Source of the DNA: CAVYUC01 sp963816685 | GTDB lineage: Bacteria; Bacteroidota; Bacteroidia; Bacteroidales; Prolixibacteraceae | Assembly (NCBI GenBank): GCA_963816685.1 | Contig: CAWFMB010000013.1 | Location: 124,001 to 188,000 of the forward strand | Length of the DNA: 64,000 nt | Reading direction: 5' to 3' | Shown: positions 50,806-60,612 of the stretch, one piece after another | How the letters are laid out: each line of letters begins with the position of its first letter | Position numbering within the stretch: position 1 is the first letter of the stretch | Position numbers and translations under genes: made by a program | Notes under the pieces: model-generated | The model's input: only the letters and a program-made list of their open reading frames with translations | Told to the model about the DNA's origin: nothing | The model's database searches: none

Positions 50806-52644
50806 TTATTCCTCCAGTAATTTTTCGATGCCTAATTTTAGTTCATTAACAGTAAAAGGTAAACCCTTCATTTTATTTATCTGATGGTATTCAAAACCAG
50901 GAACTTTATCACGCAAATAACCTGCAAACTGCCCCATGTTCAATTCGCAGACAACAATTTTTTTGAATTTTGAAAACACTTCTTTCGTATTTTTGGGAAG
51001 TGGTTTAATATAGTTGAAATGGGCAAGGCATACATTTTTACCCTCTTTACGGAGTTCGCGCACGCCGCTGATTAAATGGCCGTAGGTTCCTCCCCAGCCA
51101 ACCACCAGCACGTCTCCTTCATCATCTCCGCAAACTTCCAAATCCGGCACCAAATCCACTACTTTCTGAACTTTTTCTTCGCGGATTTCTGTATTCTTCT
51201 GATGGTTTTCAGGATCATGGCTCACTGTTCCCAGAACATTTTTTTCGAGGCCGCCAATGCGGTGTTCAAAACCAGGTGTTCCCGGGATTGCCCATTCGCG
51301 TGACAGCAATTCGGGATCTCTTTTATAGGCTTGAAAACTGGCAGCATCTTTTGCAAACCGGGGTTTTATTTCCGGCATATCAGCCATTTTTGGCACTTTC
51401 CACGGTTCACTTCCGTTTCCAAGAAAACCATCCGTGAGCAAAATCACAGGCACCATTCTTTCGAGAGCAATCTTTGCTGCTGTGAATGCGTAATTAAAAC
51501 AATCGGAGGGTGTACTGGCAGCAATTACAACAACAGGGCTTTCGCCGTTTCTGCCATACAATGCCTGCAACAAATCTGATTGTTCTGTTTTTGTTGGCAA
51601 TCCTGTTGAAGGGCCACCACGCTGAACATTTACAACAACAAGCGGAAGTTCGGCCATTACTGCCAGGCCAATAGCTTCTGATTTTAATGCCAATCCCGGT
51701 CCTGAAGTAGTTGTTATTGCCAAATCGCCGGCAAAAGAAGCACCAATTGCAGAAGCAATTCCGGCAATTTCATCTTCGGCCTGAAAAGTTTTTACTCCCA
51801 AATCTTTACGTTCCGCCAGAGCGGACAATATATCAGTAGCCGGTGTTATAGGGTACGATCCTAAAAACAATTCGAGCCCTGATTTTTCGGCTGCTGCAAG
51901 AAATCCCCAGGCTGTTGCGTGGTTTCCGTTGATGTTGCGGTAAATTCCGGGTTCAATTTCGGCAGGATTTACCATGTAACTGGGTGTCATGTGCTGCATG
52001 TTCAATCCATAATTGTAACCGTCGTGCAACACTTTTATATTTGAATCGACAACAACAGGTTTTTTGGCGAATTTGCTCCGGATAAACTCTTCAATATAAT
52101 CGAGCGGCCGGTTAAACATCCAGCAAATCAAGCCCAGGGCAAACATGTTCTTGCTTCTTAAAACACTTTTGGTATCAAGGCCAAAATCTTTCAAACTTTC
52201 TTTGGTAAGGCTTGAGATTGGCACAGGAATTTTGAAATAATCATCCAGTTTTAATTCGGCAAAGGGATCATCGGTTTCAAAATGTGCTTTTTGAAGGTTT
52301 TTATCTGTAAAAGAATCCGAGTCAAAAATTATAGTACCGCCGGGTTGCATAAAAACAGCATTTGCTTTTACAGCAGCGGGATTCATGGCTATTAAAACAT
52401 GTGCATAATCACCCGGAGTATTCACATGTTTGTGACCAAACTGAACCTGAAATCCCGACACTCCGCCAACAGTTCCCTGCGGTGCGCGAATTTCGGACGG
52501 ATAATCGGGAAAAGTGGAAATGTCATTTCCCAAAAGAGCGGTGGCATCTGAAAATAAAGTTCCTGTAAGCTGCATCCCATCGCCCGAATCTCCGGAAAAC
52601 CGGATGGCAACTTCTTCCAGCTCAATTACTTTTGCATCCTTCAT
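50806..52644 (-). CDS. korA: 2-oxoacid:ferredoxin oxidoreductase, alpha subunit (gamma-alpha fusion)
   Basis: A 612-aa fusion of the gamma domain (about 10-190, IRFSGDSGDGMQLTGTLFSD) with the pyrimidine-binding alpha domain (about 230-450, GNHATAWGFLAAAEKSGLEL, YPITPATDILSAL, TTSGPGLALKSEAIGLAVMA, RGGPSTGLPTKTEQSDLLQA). Domain II (520-612) has VLVVGWGGTYGHLISGV. It is the first gene of the korAB operon. Together with ferredoxin it would run a reductive or oxidative TCA step in an anaerobe or facultative organism. 2-oxoglutarate specificity is likely but not certain. Confidence 0.93.
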   Translation of the reverse strand: MKDAKVIELEEVAIRFSGDSGDGMQLTGTLFSDATALLGNDISTFPDYPSEIRAPQGTVGGVSGFQVQFGHKHVNTPGDYAHVLIAMNPAAVKANAVFMQPGGTIIFDSDSFTDKNLQKAHFETDDPFAELKLDDYFKIPVPISSLTKESLKDFGLDTKSVLRSKNMFALGLICWMFNRPLDYIEEFIRSKFAKKPVVVDSNIKVLHDGYNYGLNMQHMTPSYMVNPAEIEPGIYRNINGNHATAWGFLAAAEKSGLELFLGSYPITPATDILSALAERKDLGVKTFQAEDEIAGIASAIGASFAGDLAITTTSGPGLALKSEAIGLAVMAELPLVVVNVQRGGPSTGLPTKTEQSDLLQALYGRNGESPVVVIAASTPSDCFNYAFTAAKIALERMVPVILLTDGFLGNGSEPWKVPKMADMPEIKPRFAKDAASFQAYKRDPELLSREWAIPGTPGFEHRIGGLEKNVLGTVSHDPENHQKNTEIREEKVQKVVDLVPDLEVCGDDEGDVLVVGWGGTYGHLISGVRELRKEGKNVCLAHFNYIKPLPKNTKEVFSKFKKIVVCELNMGQFAGYLRDKVPGFEYHQINKMKGLPFTVNELKLGIEKLLEE

Positions 52645-52815
52645 TGAATTACTTTTTATATTAAAAATTTCAAATTAAAATAAAAACGATTCTAAAATCA
52701 ACAGTTTATAATTTCAGAATCGGTTTAACAGAAATTTGTTTAAAATTCCAGAAAACAAAAATAACCATTATTTAACAAGTAGGTAATTACGTATACAATT
52801 ATTTAAAGCTTTTAA

Positions 52816-52823
52816 TATATTTG
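52816..52823 (+). promoter_or_regulatory. Possible -7 element of the carbonic anhydrase gene
   Basis: TATATTTG matches TAnnTTTG 27 nt before the GTG start. No good -33 element was found. Confidence 0.35.
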
Positions 52824-52849
52824 AATTTAATTTAAAACTGTTTTAGATA

Positions 52850-53362
52850 GTGGCTCTGATTAAAACACTCAATAATAAGACGCCAAAATTTGGCAACGAC
52901 TGTTTTCTTGCTGAAACTGCAGTAATTATAGGTGATGTTGTAACAGGCGATAACTGTAGCATTTGGTATAATGCTGTTATCCGGGGCGATGTTCATTCTA
53001 TCAAAATCGGGAACAATACCAATGTCCAGGATAATGCGGTTGTACATGCAACCTATAAAAAATCACCAACATCAATCGGGAACAATGTGACGATTGCACA
53101 CGGAGCAATTGTTCATGGCTGCACCATTAAAGACAATGTAATGATAGGAATGAATGCTGTGGTTTTGGATAATGCTGTTGTTGAAAGCAATTCAATAATT
53201 GCGGCAGGTTCCGTGGTGACAAAAGGAACGGTTGTGGAACCGGGAAGTGTATATGCCGGAATTCCTGCAAAAAAAATAAAAGAAATCAGTCCTGAACTTC
53301 TGAACGGAGAAATTAAAAGAATTGCAGGCGCTTATCATATGTATGCAGGCTGGTATAAATGA
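52850..53362 (+). CDS. Gamma-class carbonic anhydrase family protein
   Basis: A 170-aa left-handed beta-helix protein, trimeric in the family. The start is GTG at 52850. Hexapeptide repeats run from about 10 to 145. Metal-binding histidines are in NAVVHATYKK (His), IAHGAIVHGC (two His). This fits a YrdA/PaaY-type gamma carbonic anhydrase. Catalysis is not guaranteed, since many members lack the proton-shuttle glutamate. The gene is a single unit after the divergently placed korA. Confidence 0.9.
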   Translation: MALIKTLNNKTPKFGNDCFLAETAVIIGDVVTGDNCSIWYNAVIRGDVHSIKIGNNTNVQDNAVVHATYKKSPTSIGNNVTIAHGAIVHGCTIKDNVMIGMNAVVLDNAVVESNSIIAAGSVVTKGTVVEPGSVYAGIPAKKIKEISPELLNGEIKRIAGAYHMYAGWYK

Positions 53363-53515
53363 TTCATTTGTTTTTCAAATAAAACAGAACCTTCCCTTTT
53401 CTTTTAAAAAAAATTAAAAACATTAACCGGCGATAATTTCCTTTTTACGAAAAGATTTTATTCTTTCGTGTTGAAATTATTGTTTAGTTTTATTGTCTAT
53501 TCTAAATCTTAAATC

Positions 53516-54859
53516 ATGAACGCCGTTTCTGTCGACACTGCCCGTAAGAGAGGTAACTATATGTTGCCGATGATAATTATCAGCAGTTTATTTTTCATTT
53601 TTGGATTTGTAACCTGGCTGAATTCCATACTCATTCCCTATTTAAAAATAGCCTGTCAGTTAAGTGATACACAGGCATTTTTTGTTACCACTTCATTTTA
53701 CATTGCTTACACTGTAATGGCACTGCCATCGGCCTGGGTATTGAAAAAGACTGGTTTGAAAAATGGAATGATGGTTGGGCTGTGGGTTATGGCAATTGGT
53801 ACTGTTGCTTTTGTACCGGCTGCAATGACCCGAACCTATGGAATTTTTCTTTTGGGATTATTTATCATGGGAACCGGGCTGGCAATTCTTCAAACGGCTT
53901 CAAATCCGTATGTTACAATAATGGGGCCGCGGGAAAGTGCTGCCAAAAGAATCAGTATCCTTGGAATCTGCAATAAAGTTGCAGGTGCAGTTGCCCCTTT
54001 AATTCTCGCATATTATATTTTGAACGATGGCGATGCATTTGTGGCGAATCTGAATACGTTGGATGAAGTTGCGAAATCTGCAGCCCTTGATGATCTGGCC
54101 AGACGGGTAATCAATCCGTACATTGTAATGACCGTTATTTTATTTGTGCTGGGAATCGGTATTCGTTTGTCGGGTTTGCCTGATCTTGAAGCAGAACCAG
54201 AAGATGACGAAACTGTAAAGCAACTTTCAGGAAAAAAATCAATATGGGACTTTCCCCACCTTATCCTTGGTGTTGTGGCCCTGTTCTTTTATGTGGGAGT
54301 TGAAGTAATTGCCGGAGATACCATTATCCGCTACGGACAGTCACTTGGAGTGCCGCTGAATTCTTCCAAATTTTTTGCTTCGCTTGTAATGTTTGGAATG
54401 GTGGTCGGTTATATCATTGGGATTATCTTTATTCCCAAATATCTCGACCAAAGAAATGCATTAAAAGGCAGCGCTGTAATTGGAATAATTTTTTCCCTGT
54501 GTGCTATTTTTGTTCCCGCAGACCTGATGCTGAATATTCATTTTATCGATATCACAACCTTCCGTCCAATCGTTCTGGATATGCCATTAACTGTACTTTT
54601 TGTTGCGTTTTTCGGACTTTCGAATGCACTTGTGTGGCCGGCAATCTGGCCGCTTGCAATTCACAACCTTGGAAGTTTTATTAAAACCGGCTCGGCAATG
54701 TTAATCATGGCCATTTCGGGTGGTGCAATTCTTCCGCAATTGTGGGGAGCATTTTCAGATACAATTGGATCTCAAAATGCATACTGGCTTGCAACTCTTG
54801 CCTACATCGTTATTTTGTACTATGCTGTAAAGGGCTATAAAGTAAAAAGCTGGAAATAA
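53516..54859 (+). CDS. Sugar MFS permease (FucP-like)
   Basis: A 447-aa twelve-helix transporter of the FucP group. It has the opening PMIIISSLFFIFGFVTWLNS, SFYIAYTVMALPSAWVLKK, MGTGLAILQTASNPYVTIMG and the second-half GDTIIRYGQSLGVPL and WPLAIHNLGSFIKTGSAMLI. The FucP family imports fucose, glucose, galactose or N-acetylglucosamine with protons. The next two genes encode a sugar nucleotidyltransferase and a kinase, so the substrate is probably a sugar then phosphorylated at C1 (inference). Confidence 0.9.
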   Translation: MNAVSVDTARKRGNYMLPMIIISSLFFIFGFVTWLNSILIPYLKIACQLSDTQAFFVTTSFYIAYTVMALPSAWVLKKTGLKNGMMVGLWVMAIGTVAFVPAAMTRTYGIFLLGLFIMGTGLAILQTASNPYVTIMGPRESAAKRISILGICNKVAGAVAPLILAYYILNDGDAFVANLNTLDEVAKSAALDDLARRVINPYIVMTVILFVLGIGIRLSGLPDLEAEPEDDETVKQLSGKKSIWDFPHLILGVVALFFYVGVEVIAGDTIIRYGQSLGVPLNSSKFFASLVMFGMVVGYIIGIIFIPKYLDQRNALKGSAVIGIIFSLCAIFVPADLMLNIHFIDITTFRPIVLDMPLTVLFVAFFGLSNALVWPAIWPLAIHNLGSFIKTGSAMLIMAISGGAILPQLWGAFSDTIGSQNAYWLATLAYIVILYYAVKGYKVKSWK

Positions 54860-54910
54860 ATGATGATTTAATTTGATAAATTTTAAGGCCGGTTTCTTTT
54901 CATGAATGAT

Positions 54911-54918
54911 TACTTTTG
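54911..54918 (+). promoter_or_regulatory. Possible -7 element of the nucleotidyltransferase gene
   Basis: TACTTTTG fits TAnnTTTG 26 nt before the ATG. The -33 element is weak. Confidence 0.35.
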
Positions 54919-54943
54919 TGCAAACAAACAAAAATGCTGATAA

Positions 54944-55843
54944 ATGAAACCTACTTTACTCATACTTGCTGCCGGAATGGGTAGCCGCTTTGGAGGATTA
55001 AAACAAGTTGAACCTGTTGGACCAAATGGCGAAGCTATAATTGATTATTCAATTTTCGATGCTATCCGCGCCGGATTTGGTAAAGTTGTTTTTGTAATCC
55101 GCGAAAGCTTTGCAGAAGAATTCAAAAATAAATTCGACGAAAAATTAAAAGATAAAATTGAAGTAGAATACGTTTACCAGGAATTGGACAACCTGCCTCA
55201 GGGATTTTCAGTACCCGATGGACGTGAAAAACCATGGGGAACTGCACATGCAATTTTAGTTGCAAAAAATGTAGTCAACGAACCATTCTGCGCTTTAAAT
55301 GCCGATGATTTTTACGGTTTTAATGCATACAAAGTAATGGCCGGTTTTTTAACTGCTTCAGCCAATCCGCAGGAATATTCGATGGTAGGATACAAACTGA
55401 ATAAAACACTGTCTGATTTTGGATCCGTTTCACGGGGAATCTGTGAGGTGGATGACAACAACAACCTGATAGCGATTGTTGAAAACAAAAAAATCTTTAA
55501 AAAAGGAAATAAAATTATATCAGTTTTAGATGACGAAAGCCAAATAAAACTTACCGGAAATGAAAGTGCTTCCATGAATATTTGGGGTTTTAAACCATCA
55601 GTATTTCCGGTACTTGAAACGAAATTCACCGGTTTTTTGAAAACAGAAATAACCAAACCGAAATCAGAAATGTTTATTCCTTCGGTAGTATTCGAAATGA
55701 TTGACGAAAACAAAGCCAGCGTAAAAGTTCTGGAAGCAGAATCTCCATGGTTTGGTGTGACTTACCAGGAAGATAAGCCACTGGTGATAAACCGGATAAA
55801 CAAATTGATTGAAAAGGGAGATTATCCCGAAAAACTGTATTAA
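54944..55843 (+). CDS. Sugar-phosphate nucleotidyltransferase
   Basis: A 299-aa GT-A type nucleotidyltransferase. It begins TLLILAAGMGSRFGGLKQVE, the nucleotide-binding GxGxR loop, followed by PVGPNGEAIIDYSIFDAI, REKPWGTAHAILVAKNVV and ALNADDFYG with the metal-binding Asp. The C-terminal hexapeptide domain of GlmU is absent. It is 11 nt before the NahK-like kinase gene, so together they would turn a free sugar into a nucleotide sugar. The sugar and nucleotide are not determined. Confidence 0.87.
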   Translation: MKPTLLILAAGMGSRFGGLKQVEPVGPNGEAIIDYSIFDAIRAGFGKVVFVIRESFAEEFKNKFDEKLKDKIEVEYVYQELDNLPQGFSVPDGREKPWGTAHAILVAKNVVNEPFCALNADDFYGFNAYKVMAGFLTASANPQEYSMVGYKLNKTLSDFGSVSRGICEVDDNNNLIAIVENKKIFKKGNKIISVLDDESQIKLTGNESASMNIWGFKPSVFPVLETKFTGFLKTEITKPKSEMFIPSVVFEMIDENKASVKVLEAESPWFGVTYQEDKPLVINRINKLIEKGDYPEKLY

Positions 55844-55854
55844 TTCAAAATGAT

Positions 55855-56955
55855 ATGGCAGAAACATTAGCTGAAATAGCAGCAAATTTTAACCTGGAAG
55901 GAACAGTTTCGAAAATTGAACCTTTTGGAAACGGCCATATAAACGACACGTATAGAATTTTCACAAAAGAACAGGAGAAACCTGATTATATCCTTCAGCG
56001 CAAAAACCACCAGGTTTTCAAAGATATTCCCGGTATGATGGAAAACATTGTACGGGTAACACAACACATTCGTAAAAAACTGGAAGAAAAAGGGGTACGC
56101 GATATCGATAAACGCGTAATTACGCATATTCAGACACCCATCGGAAATTATTATTTAAAAGATACTGAGGGAAATTACTGGACAGTTTTCCTGTTGATTC
56201 CGGGCAGCCACAGTGTTGAGAATATTGAAAATCCGGAACATGCTTACCTGGCCGGAAAGGGATTTGGACGGTTTCAAAAACAACTGGAAGACTTGCCAGG
56301 TAAGCCGCTGAATGAAACTATTATCGATTTTCACAATATTGAATTCAGGTACCGCAATTTCAGAAATGCACTGAATGTAAACTACCAAAACCGTAAGTCG
56401 GAATGTGAAAGTGAAATTAAATTTGCACTTCAAATGGAGCAGGAAATGCACACACTGATCCGGGCGCAGCAAAACGGGGATATCCCAATGCGGATAACCC
56501 ACAATGATACAAAAATCAACAACATTTTATTCGATAAATTCGGACAGATTTTGTGTGTTATTGATTTGGATACTGTTATGCCGGGCCTGGTTCATTTCGA
56601 TTTTGGTGATGCTATCCGGACAGCTGCCTGCACCACCGAAGAAGATGAGACGGACCTTGATAAAATCACCATTAACCTTGAAATTTTTAAAGCGTTTTCA
56701 AAAGGTTTTCTCGAGGAAACAAAAACATTTCTGACCGAAAAGGAAATCAGTCTCCTGCCCCACGCAGCCAAATTCATGACTTTTATTATGGGAATCCGGT
56801 TTCTCACCGATTACCTGGAAGGCGATGTTTATTACAAAATCAACCATCCGATGCACAACATAGACAGATGCCGGGCACAGTTTAAACTTGTACGGGAAAT
56901 AACTGCACAAGAACAGGAAATGGGAAAAATCATTCAGCTTTTGGTTGCTTCCTGA
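55855..56955 (+). CDS. NahK-like N-acetylhexosamine 1-kinase (phosphotransferase family)
   Basis: A 366-aa APH/choline-kinase-like enzyme. It has EPFGNGHINDTYRI (about 22-35), the catalytic MRITHNDTKINNILFDKFGQ (Asp in HNDT) and the metal-binding VIDLDTVMPGLVHFDFGDAI. This layout is like NahK of bifidobacteria and related Bacteroidota kinases acting on GlcNAc or GalNAc, but other anomeric kinases share it. It follows the nucleotidyltransferase by 11 nt. I infer a salvage pathway for a sugar brought in by the upstream permease. Confidence 0.85.
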   Translation: MAETLAEIAANFNLEGTVSKIEPFGNGHINDTYRIFTKEQEKPDYILQRKNHQVFKDIPGMMENIVRVTQHIRKKLEEKGVRDIDKRVITHIQTPIGNYYLKDTEGNYWTVFLLIPGSHSVENIENPEHAYLAGKGFGRFQKQLEDLPGKPLNETIIDFHNIEFRYRNFRNALNVNYQNRKSECESEIKFALQMEQEMHTLIRAQQNGDIPMRITHNDTKINNILFDKFGQILCVIDLDTVMPGLVHFDFGDAIRTAACTTEEDETDLDKITINLEIFKAFSKGFLEETKTFLTEKEISLLPHAAKFMTFIMGIRFLTDYLEGDVYYKINHPMHNIDRCRAQFKLVREITAQEQEMGKIIQLLVAS

Positions 56956-56961
56956 ACCGGT

Positions 56962-57690
56962 TTAGTTATTGAGAAATTGACCAACCTCAGGCGCCAGCTT
57001 TTCAAATATCAGCTTTTCTCCTTCCACGTTGGGGTGCAAATAGTCGGGCATCAACTCATTTTTAACCGATCCATCTTCGTTTAAAAACAAATATCCAATA
57101 TCGTAATAATGAATTTTGCTGTCTTTTTCAGGAAAAGCAGAAATGATTTTATTTGTGGCCTTATTTATTTCGTCGCGGTGATTTGGCTTATATCCATAAG
57201 GAAGAATACCAATCAAAAGGATTTCTGTATCCGGTAATTTTTCCCTGATAATGGTACAGATTTTCCAGATTCCCTCAGCCAGTTCTTCAGGAGTACTGAT
57301 TTCAAGATAATGGTTTCCATCGGTGTTGTTTGTACCGATTAACAGTGTTGCTACCTTCGGGTTTATTCCTTCAAGTTCTCCGTTTAATAACCGCCAGATT
57401 ACATTTTCTGTGCGGTCGCCTGATATTCCCATGTTAATTGCATCCAAATCATTTAAATAATTTTCCCAAAAGATTTTCCGGTCCGGTTTATCCAGGTTAT
57501 TGGTAATTGAATTGCCAATCATAATCAACTGTGGATTGGCTGATTTTACCTTCTCCAGAATTTTTTCATGCCTTTCGCGCCAGAAATCAACATCAAGAAG
57601 ATCTGTTGGAACAACTGCAGAGTTGAATTGCTGAGCCGGTAATGAAATGTAAAACAGGATAAATGGTATCACCCAAAAAATTCTTTTCAT
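56962..57690 (-). CDS. Secreted SGNH/GDSL-family hydrolase
   Basis: A 242-aa exported esterase or lipase. Signal peptide 1-20. SGNH blocks are present: block I IGNSIT with Ser61 nucleophile (GNS in place of GDS), block II NMGISGDRTENVIWRL (Gly), block III LLIGTNN (Asn), and block V DYLHPNVEGE with catalytic Asp/His. The subgroup resembles platelet-activating-factor acetylhydrolase beta-like proteins. A polysaccharide deacetylase role is also possible. It ends 7 nt from the converging kinase gene. Confidence 0.88.
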   Translation of the reverse strand: MKRIFWVIPFILFYISLPAQQFNSAVVPTDLLDVDFWRERHEKILEKVKSANPQLIMIGNSITNNLDKPDRKIFWENYLNDLDAINMGISGDRTENVIWRLLNGELEGINPKVATLLIGTNNTDGNHYLEISTPEELAEGIWKICTIIREKLPDTEILLIGILPYGYKPNHRDEINKATNKIISAFPEKDSKIHYYDIGYLFLNEDGSVKNELMPDYLHPNVEGEKLIFEKLAPEVGQFLNN

Positions 57691-57750
57691 AGGAATGTTC
57701 TTATATTTTATTGATTTTATTCACCAGTTTTGCCGGAATGAAAGAGACCT

Positions 57751-58578
57751 TTAAAAATGCGCGGTTTCTGCCACTACTTCTTTCCTCATAAATAGCGCGG
57801 CCTTTTCCATAAAATTTTCTTTGGATTCGGTAGTTTGAAAAACAACTTCCCCATTTTTTGTTAATCGTTTTTCCATTTCCGGATGACGGTTCAGGTAATC
57901 CAGCAATTTTTCTGCTACAATTTCCCCCTGCTCGAGGATTTGAATATTTTCGGGAACATATTTCCGTATAACATGAATTAATAACGGGTAGTGCGTACAA
58001 CCCAAAACCAGGGTATCTAAATTTTCATCTTTGTGAAGAATATTCTGAATGTTTTTACGCACGAAAAAATCAGCGCCTTCAGTATCAATTTCGTTGCTTT
58101 CTACAATTGGAACCCACAGTGGGCAAGCTTCCTGAACAGTAGAAACGACCTTTCCTTCCGACCACTTTTCAAGCTCAATAGGATAAGATTCTGAGACAAC
58201 TGTTCCAACTGTTCCCAAAACTCCAACATGCCCATTTTTTGTAATTTCTGCCACTTTTTCCACGCTTGGCCGAATCACACCCAGTACTCTCCTGTCGGGA
58301 GCTAAATGCGGTAAATCCAATTGCTGGATATTGCGTAAAGCCTTTGCCGATGCAGTGTTGCATGCAATTATTACCAGCGGGCAATTTTGACTGAACAAAT
58401 ACTTTACCGCCTGCAGTGTATAATCGTAAACTACTTTAAATGAACGCGTCCCGTATGGAGTTCGGGCATTATCTCCCAGATATAGAAAATCGTTTTGCGG
58501 CAGTACTTTCAGCAGTTCCTTCAAAACTGTTAATCCGCCGTATCCTGAATCGAAAACGCCAATAGGAGTTTTATGCAT
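57751..58578 (-). CDS. murI: Glutamate racemase
   Basis: Makes D-glutamate for peptidoglycan. The 275-aa protein has GVFDSGYGGLTVL (Asp10, Ser11), PYGTRS, the first catalytic Cys73 in IIACNTASAKA and the second Cys194 in VLGCTHYPLL. Length is usual. It is 16 nt after the glycogen synthase gene and probably in one transcript with it. Confidence 0.95.
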   Translation of the reverse strand: MHKTPIGVFDSGYGGLTVLKELLKVLPQNDFLYLGDNARTPYGTRSFKVVYDYTLQAVKYLFSQNCPLVIIACNTASAKALRNIQQLDLPHLAPDRRVLGVIRPSVEKVAEITKNGHVGVLGTVGTVVSESYPIELEKWSEGKVVSTVQEACPLWVPIVESNEIDTEGADFFVRKNIQNILHKDENLDTLVLGCTHYPLLIHVIRKYVPENIQILEQGEIVAEKLLDYLNRHPEMEKRLTKNGEVVFQTTESKENFMEKAALFMRKEVVAETAHF

Positions 58579-58593
58579 GAATAATTATTTTGG

Positions 58594-60435
58594 TTAACGT
58601 TCTTTCGCAAGTTTATATGCGTCATCGTAAAATTTGCCCAGGTTGGACCAGTCGAAATGCAGCGATGATTCTTCGCAGCGATATCGCAGGGCAATTCGTT
58701 CGCGCCGGTTCAGATTAACAAATCGGAACATGATATTTGCAAGATTTTCTGCTGATTCAAAGAAATCTTTTCCCTGACGGTTAATAATGTACATTCCGCG
58801 CTCTTCGTGATCCGGAATCTTATTCACTACATAATTTCCAAAACCTGCCAGGTTACTTGTCACCGAAGGTAAACCACTTGCCAGGCATTCGAGCGGCGTG
58901 TATCCCCATGGTTCATACATACTGGGAAAAATTCCAAGATGGCAACCACGGACAAACTGGTTGTAATCCATCTTAAATAATGGATTTGAAGTAGCAATAA
59001 AATCCGGATGATATACCACTTTTACTCTATCGTGGCGATTATTAACCAGGTTTGATTTCCTTAAAAAATCCAGTATTTCGTCTTTGCTGTCATCTTTTAG
59101 GGTATGCGTAACTATTTTTGGCAGTAACTTGGTTTTCCAGCTTTGTACATTTCTACGCAATTTCAACCGCAGGTAATCATCTACCATTTCGCGCAAATCC
59201 GGAAATTCATAAGAACCGTCTGAAGAAGTTATTTTTGTGTACAACCGTTTTCCCACTTGTTCGGTAATTTCCTCACAGACGCGGTGAACGTCTTCAATTT
59301 GAGCTTTTGCATGTAAAACATCAGGATTAAATGTATAAAATGGCCGTTTTGTAATAAAAAACGAAACAACAGTCATTTCCGATTTGGCCTGCTGCATTTT
59401 CCAGTTGAGCCGTGCCAGCGCCTCCAGTGTCAAATCATATCCTTTGTTATGGTACTCATATCTTCCTGAAGTAAAAAAATAGAGCGTATTTTCAAGGTCG
59501 AATGAGTAGCTCTGGAAAAAGTGGCCCATTACAAATTCATGTATTTTTTCTTTATACTGAAGGTGTTGGTTCTGCACATGATGCAGCGCTTCAAACCGTT
59601 GAATATTCAATCCGTTTGGTAAAAGTAAATCGGGAGTTCGTCCCAGCAGGTGCGTACATTCACGGGCGGTGATTTCGCTGACCGTTGTAAAAACATGAGC
59701 CCCATGAGCAGAAGCACGTTCAATTTCAGCAATTGGTTTAACATTGAATCTGATGGCCTCGGCTTCCCAGTTATAAAAAGCAAGATGGTCATAAAAGTTG
59801 TGATCGTTCATTGCCAGATAGCGACCAAGTAAAGTAGCATGTGTTGTAAACACTATTTTTATATCCAGCCTTTCTTTTCTGATTCCCGGAATTGGCAGTC
59901 CAGCCATCCATTCATGAAAATGTGCGATAACAGGATTTTTACAGAATTGGGAAGAACACAAATAATGAAAAAATTCCTTCACCTGGAATCCAAAAGCAGC
60001 TACCTGGTCAATAAGTTCATCCTGACCGGGCAATGAAATATGATGATCCTGCCAGACAAACTGCTTAATCTGACCAAGTTTATCGTATACTGAAAACGGA
60101 TTAAAAAGCACCACATTCGGGCGTCCTGAAACAATCCACTGTCCGTAATGAACATCAAAACCACGCTCCTGCATTTTCAACACAGCTTTTCCAATAGGAG
60201 TTGAAAAATCAGTTGCCGGATCAAAATGTGCAGCTGCCTGATCCTCAAAATATGGCCCAATCAAAAAGTAGTTCTCCTTACCCCATTTTTCAATTACCGT
60301 TGGCACTTTCGAACGGATGACTGTATAAATTCCACCAACCTGGTTACAAACTTCCCAGGCTACTTCAAACAGTGTGGTATTTTTAAAACTTTCACCCCCT
60401 TTTTTGTTTTCCTCTTTACCCGAATTCATAAGCAT
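58594..60435 (-). CDS. Glycogen synthase, GT3 (eukaryote-like) family
   Basis: A 613-aa glycosyltransferase with the layout of animal/fungal glycogen synthase, not the bacterial GlgA (GT5). It has TLFEVAWEVCNQVGGIYTVI near the N-terminus, VIAHFHEWMAGLPI, VFTTHATLLGRYLA, TVSEITARECTHLLGR and the C-terminal MYEPWGYTPLECLASGLPSV. These are signatures of GT3 enzymes, which use UDP-glucose. The start is at ATG 60435 or 60429. GT3 synthases are known in many Bacteroidota. Regulatory C-terminal arginine clusters of the eukaryotic enzyme are absent. Confidence 0.92.
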   Translation of the reverse strand: MLMNSGKEENKKGGESFKNTTLFEVAWEVCNQVGGIYTVIRSKVPTVIEKWGKENYFLIGPYFEDQAAAHFDPATDFSTPIGKAVLKMQERGFDVHYGQWIVSGRPNVVLFNPFSVYDKLGQIKQFVWQDHHISLPGQDELIDQVAAFGFQVKEFFHYLCSSQFCKNPVIAHFHEWMAGLPIPGIRKERLDIKIVFTTHATLLGRYLAMNDHNFYDHLAFYNWEAEAIRFNVKPIAEIERASAHGAHVFTTVSEITARECTHLLGRTPDLLLPNGLNIQRFEALHHVQNQHLQYKEKIHEFVMGHFFQSYSFDLENTLYFFTSGRYEYHNKGYDLTLEALARLNWKMQQAKSEMTVVSFFITKRPFYTFNPDVLHAKAQIEDVHRVCEEITEQVGKRLYTKITSSDGSYEFPDLREMVDDYLRLKLRRNVQSWKTKLLPKIVTHTLKDDSKDEILDFLRKSNLVNNRHDRVKVVYHPDFIATSNPLFKMDYNQFVRGCHLGIFPSMYEPWGYTPLECLASGLPSVTSNLAGFGNYVVNKIPDHEERGMYIINRQGKDFFESAENLANIMFRFVNLNRRERIALRYRCEESSLHFDWSNLGKFYDDAYKLAKER

Positions 60436-60566
60436 TGAAATTGATTAAATCTGCGGTCAATAAATATAAGCTGATTTCAATTCTGATCCAACAAAAAAGC
60501 TTTTAAACATAAAAAATAGTGAATGGCAGGTACCGGTAGCGGTTTTGGCACCATTTTACTTTACTG

Positions 60567-60594
60567 AAAAAAAACACCCATATTGCGGCGGGTG
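60567..60594 (-). terminator. Weak terminator-like hairpin
   Basis: On the minus strand a 5-bp CACCC/GGGTG stem is followed by eight T. It lies upstream of the glycogen synthase gene and downstream of the repeat block, with no clear gene to terminate. Confidence 0.35.
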
Positions 60595-60612
60595 CAAACA
60601 AATACTTACTTC

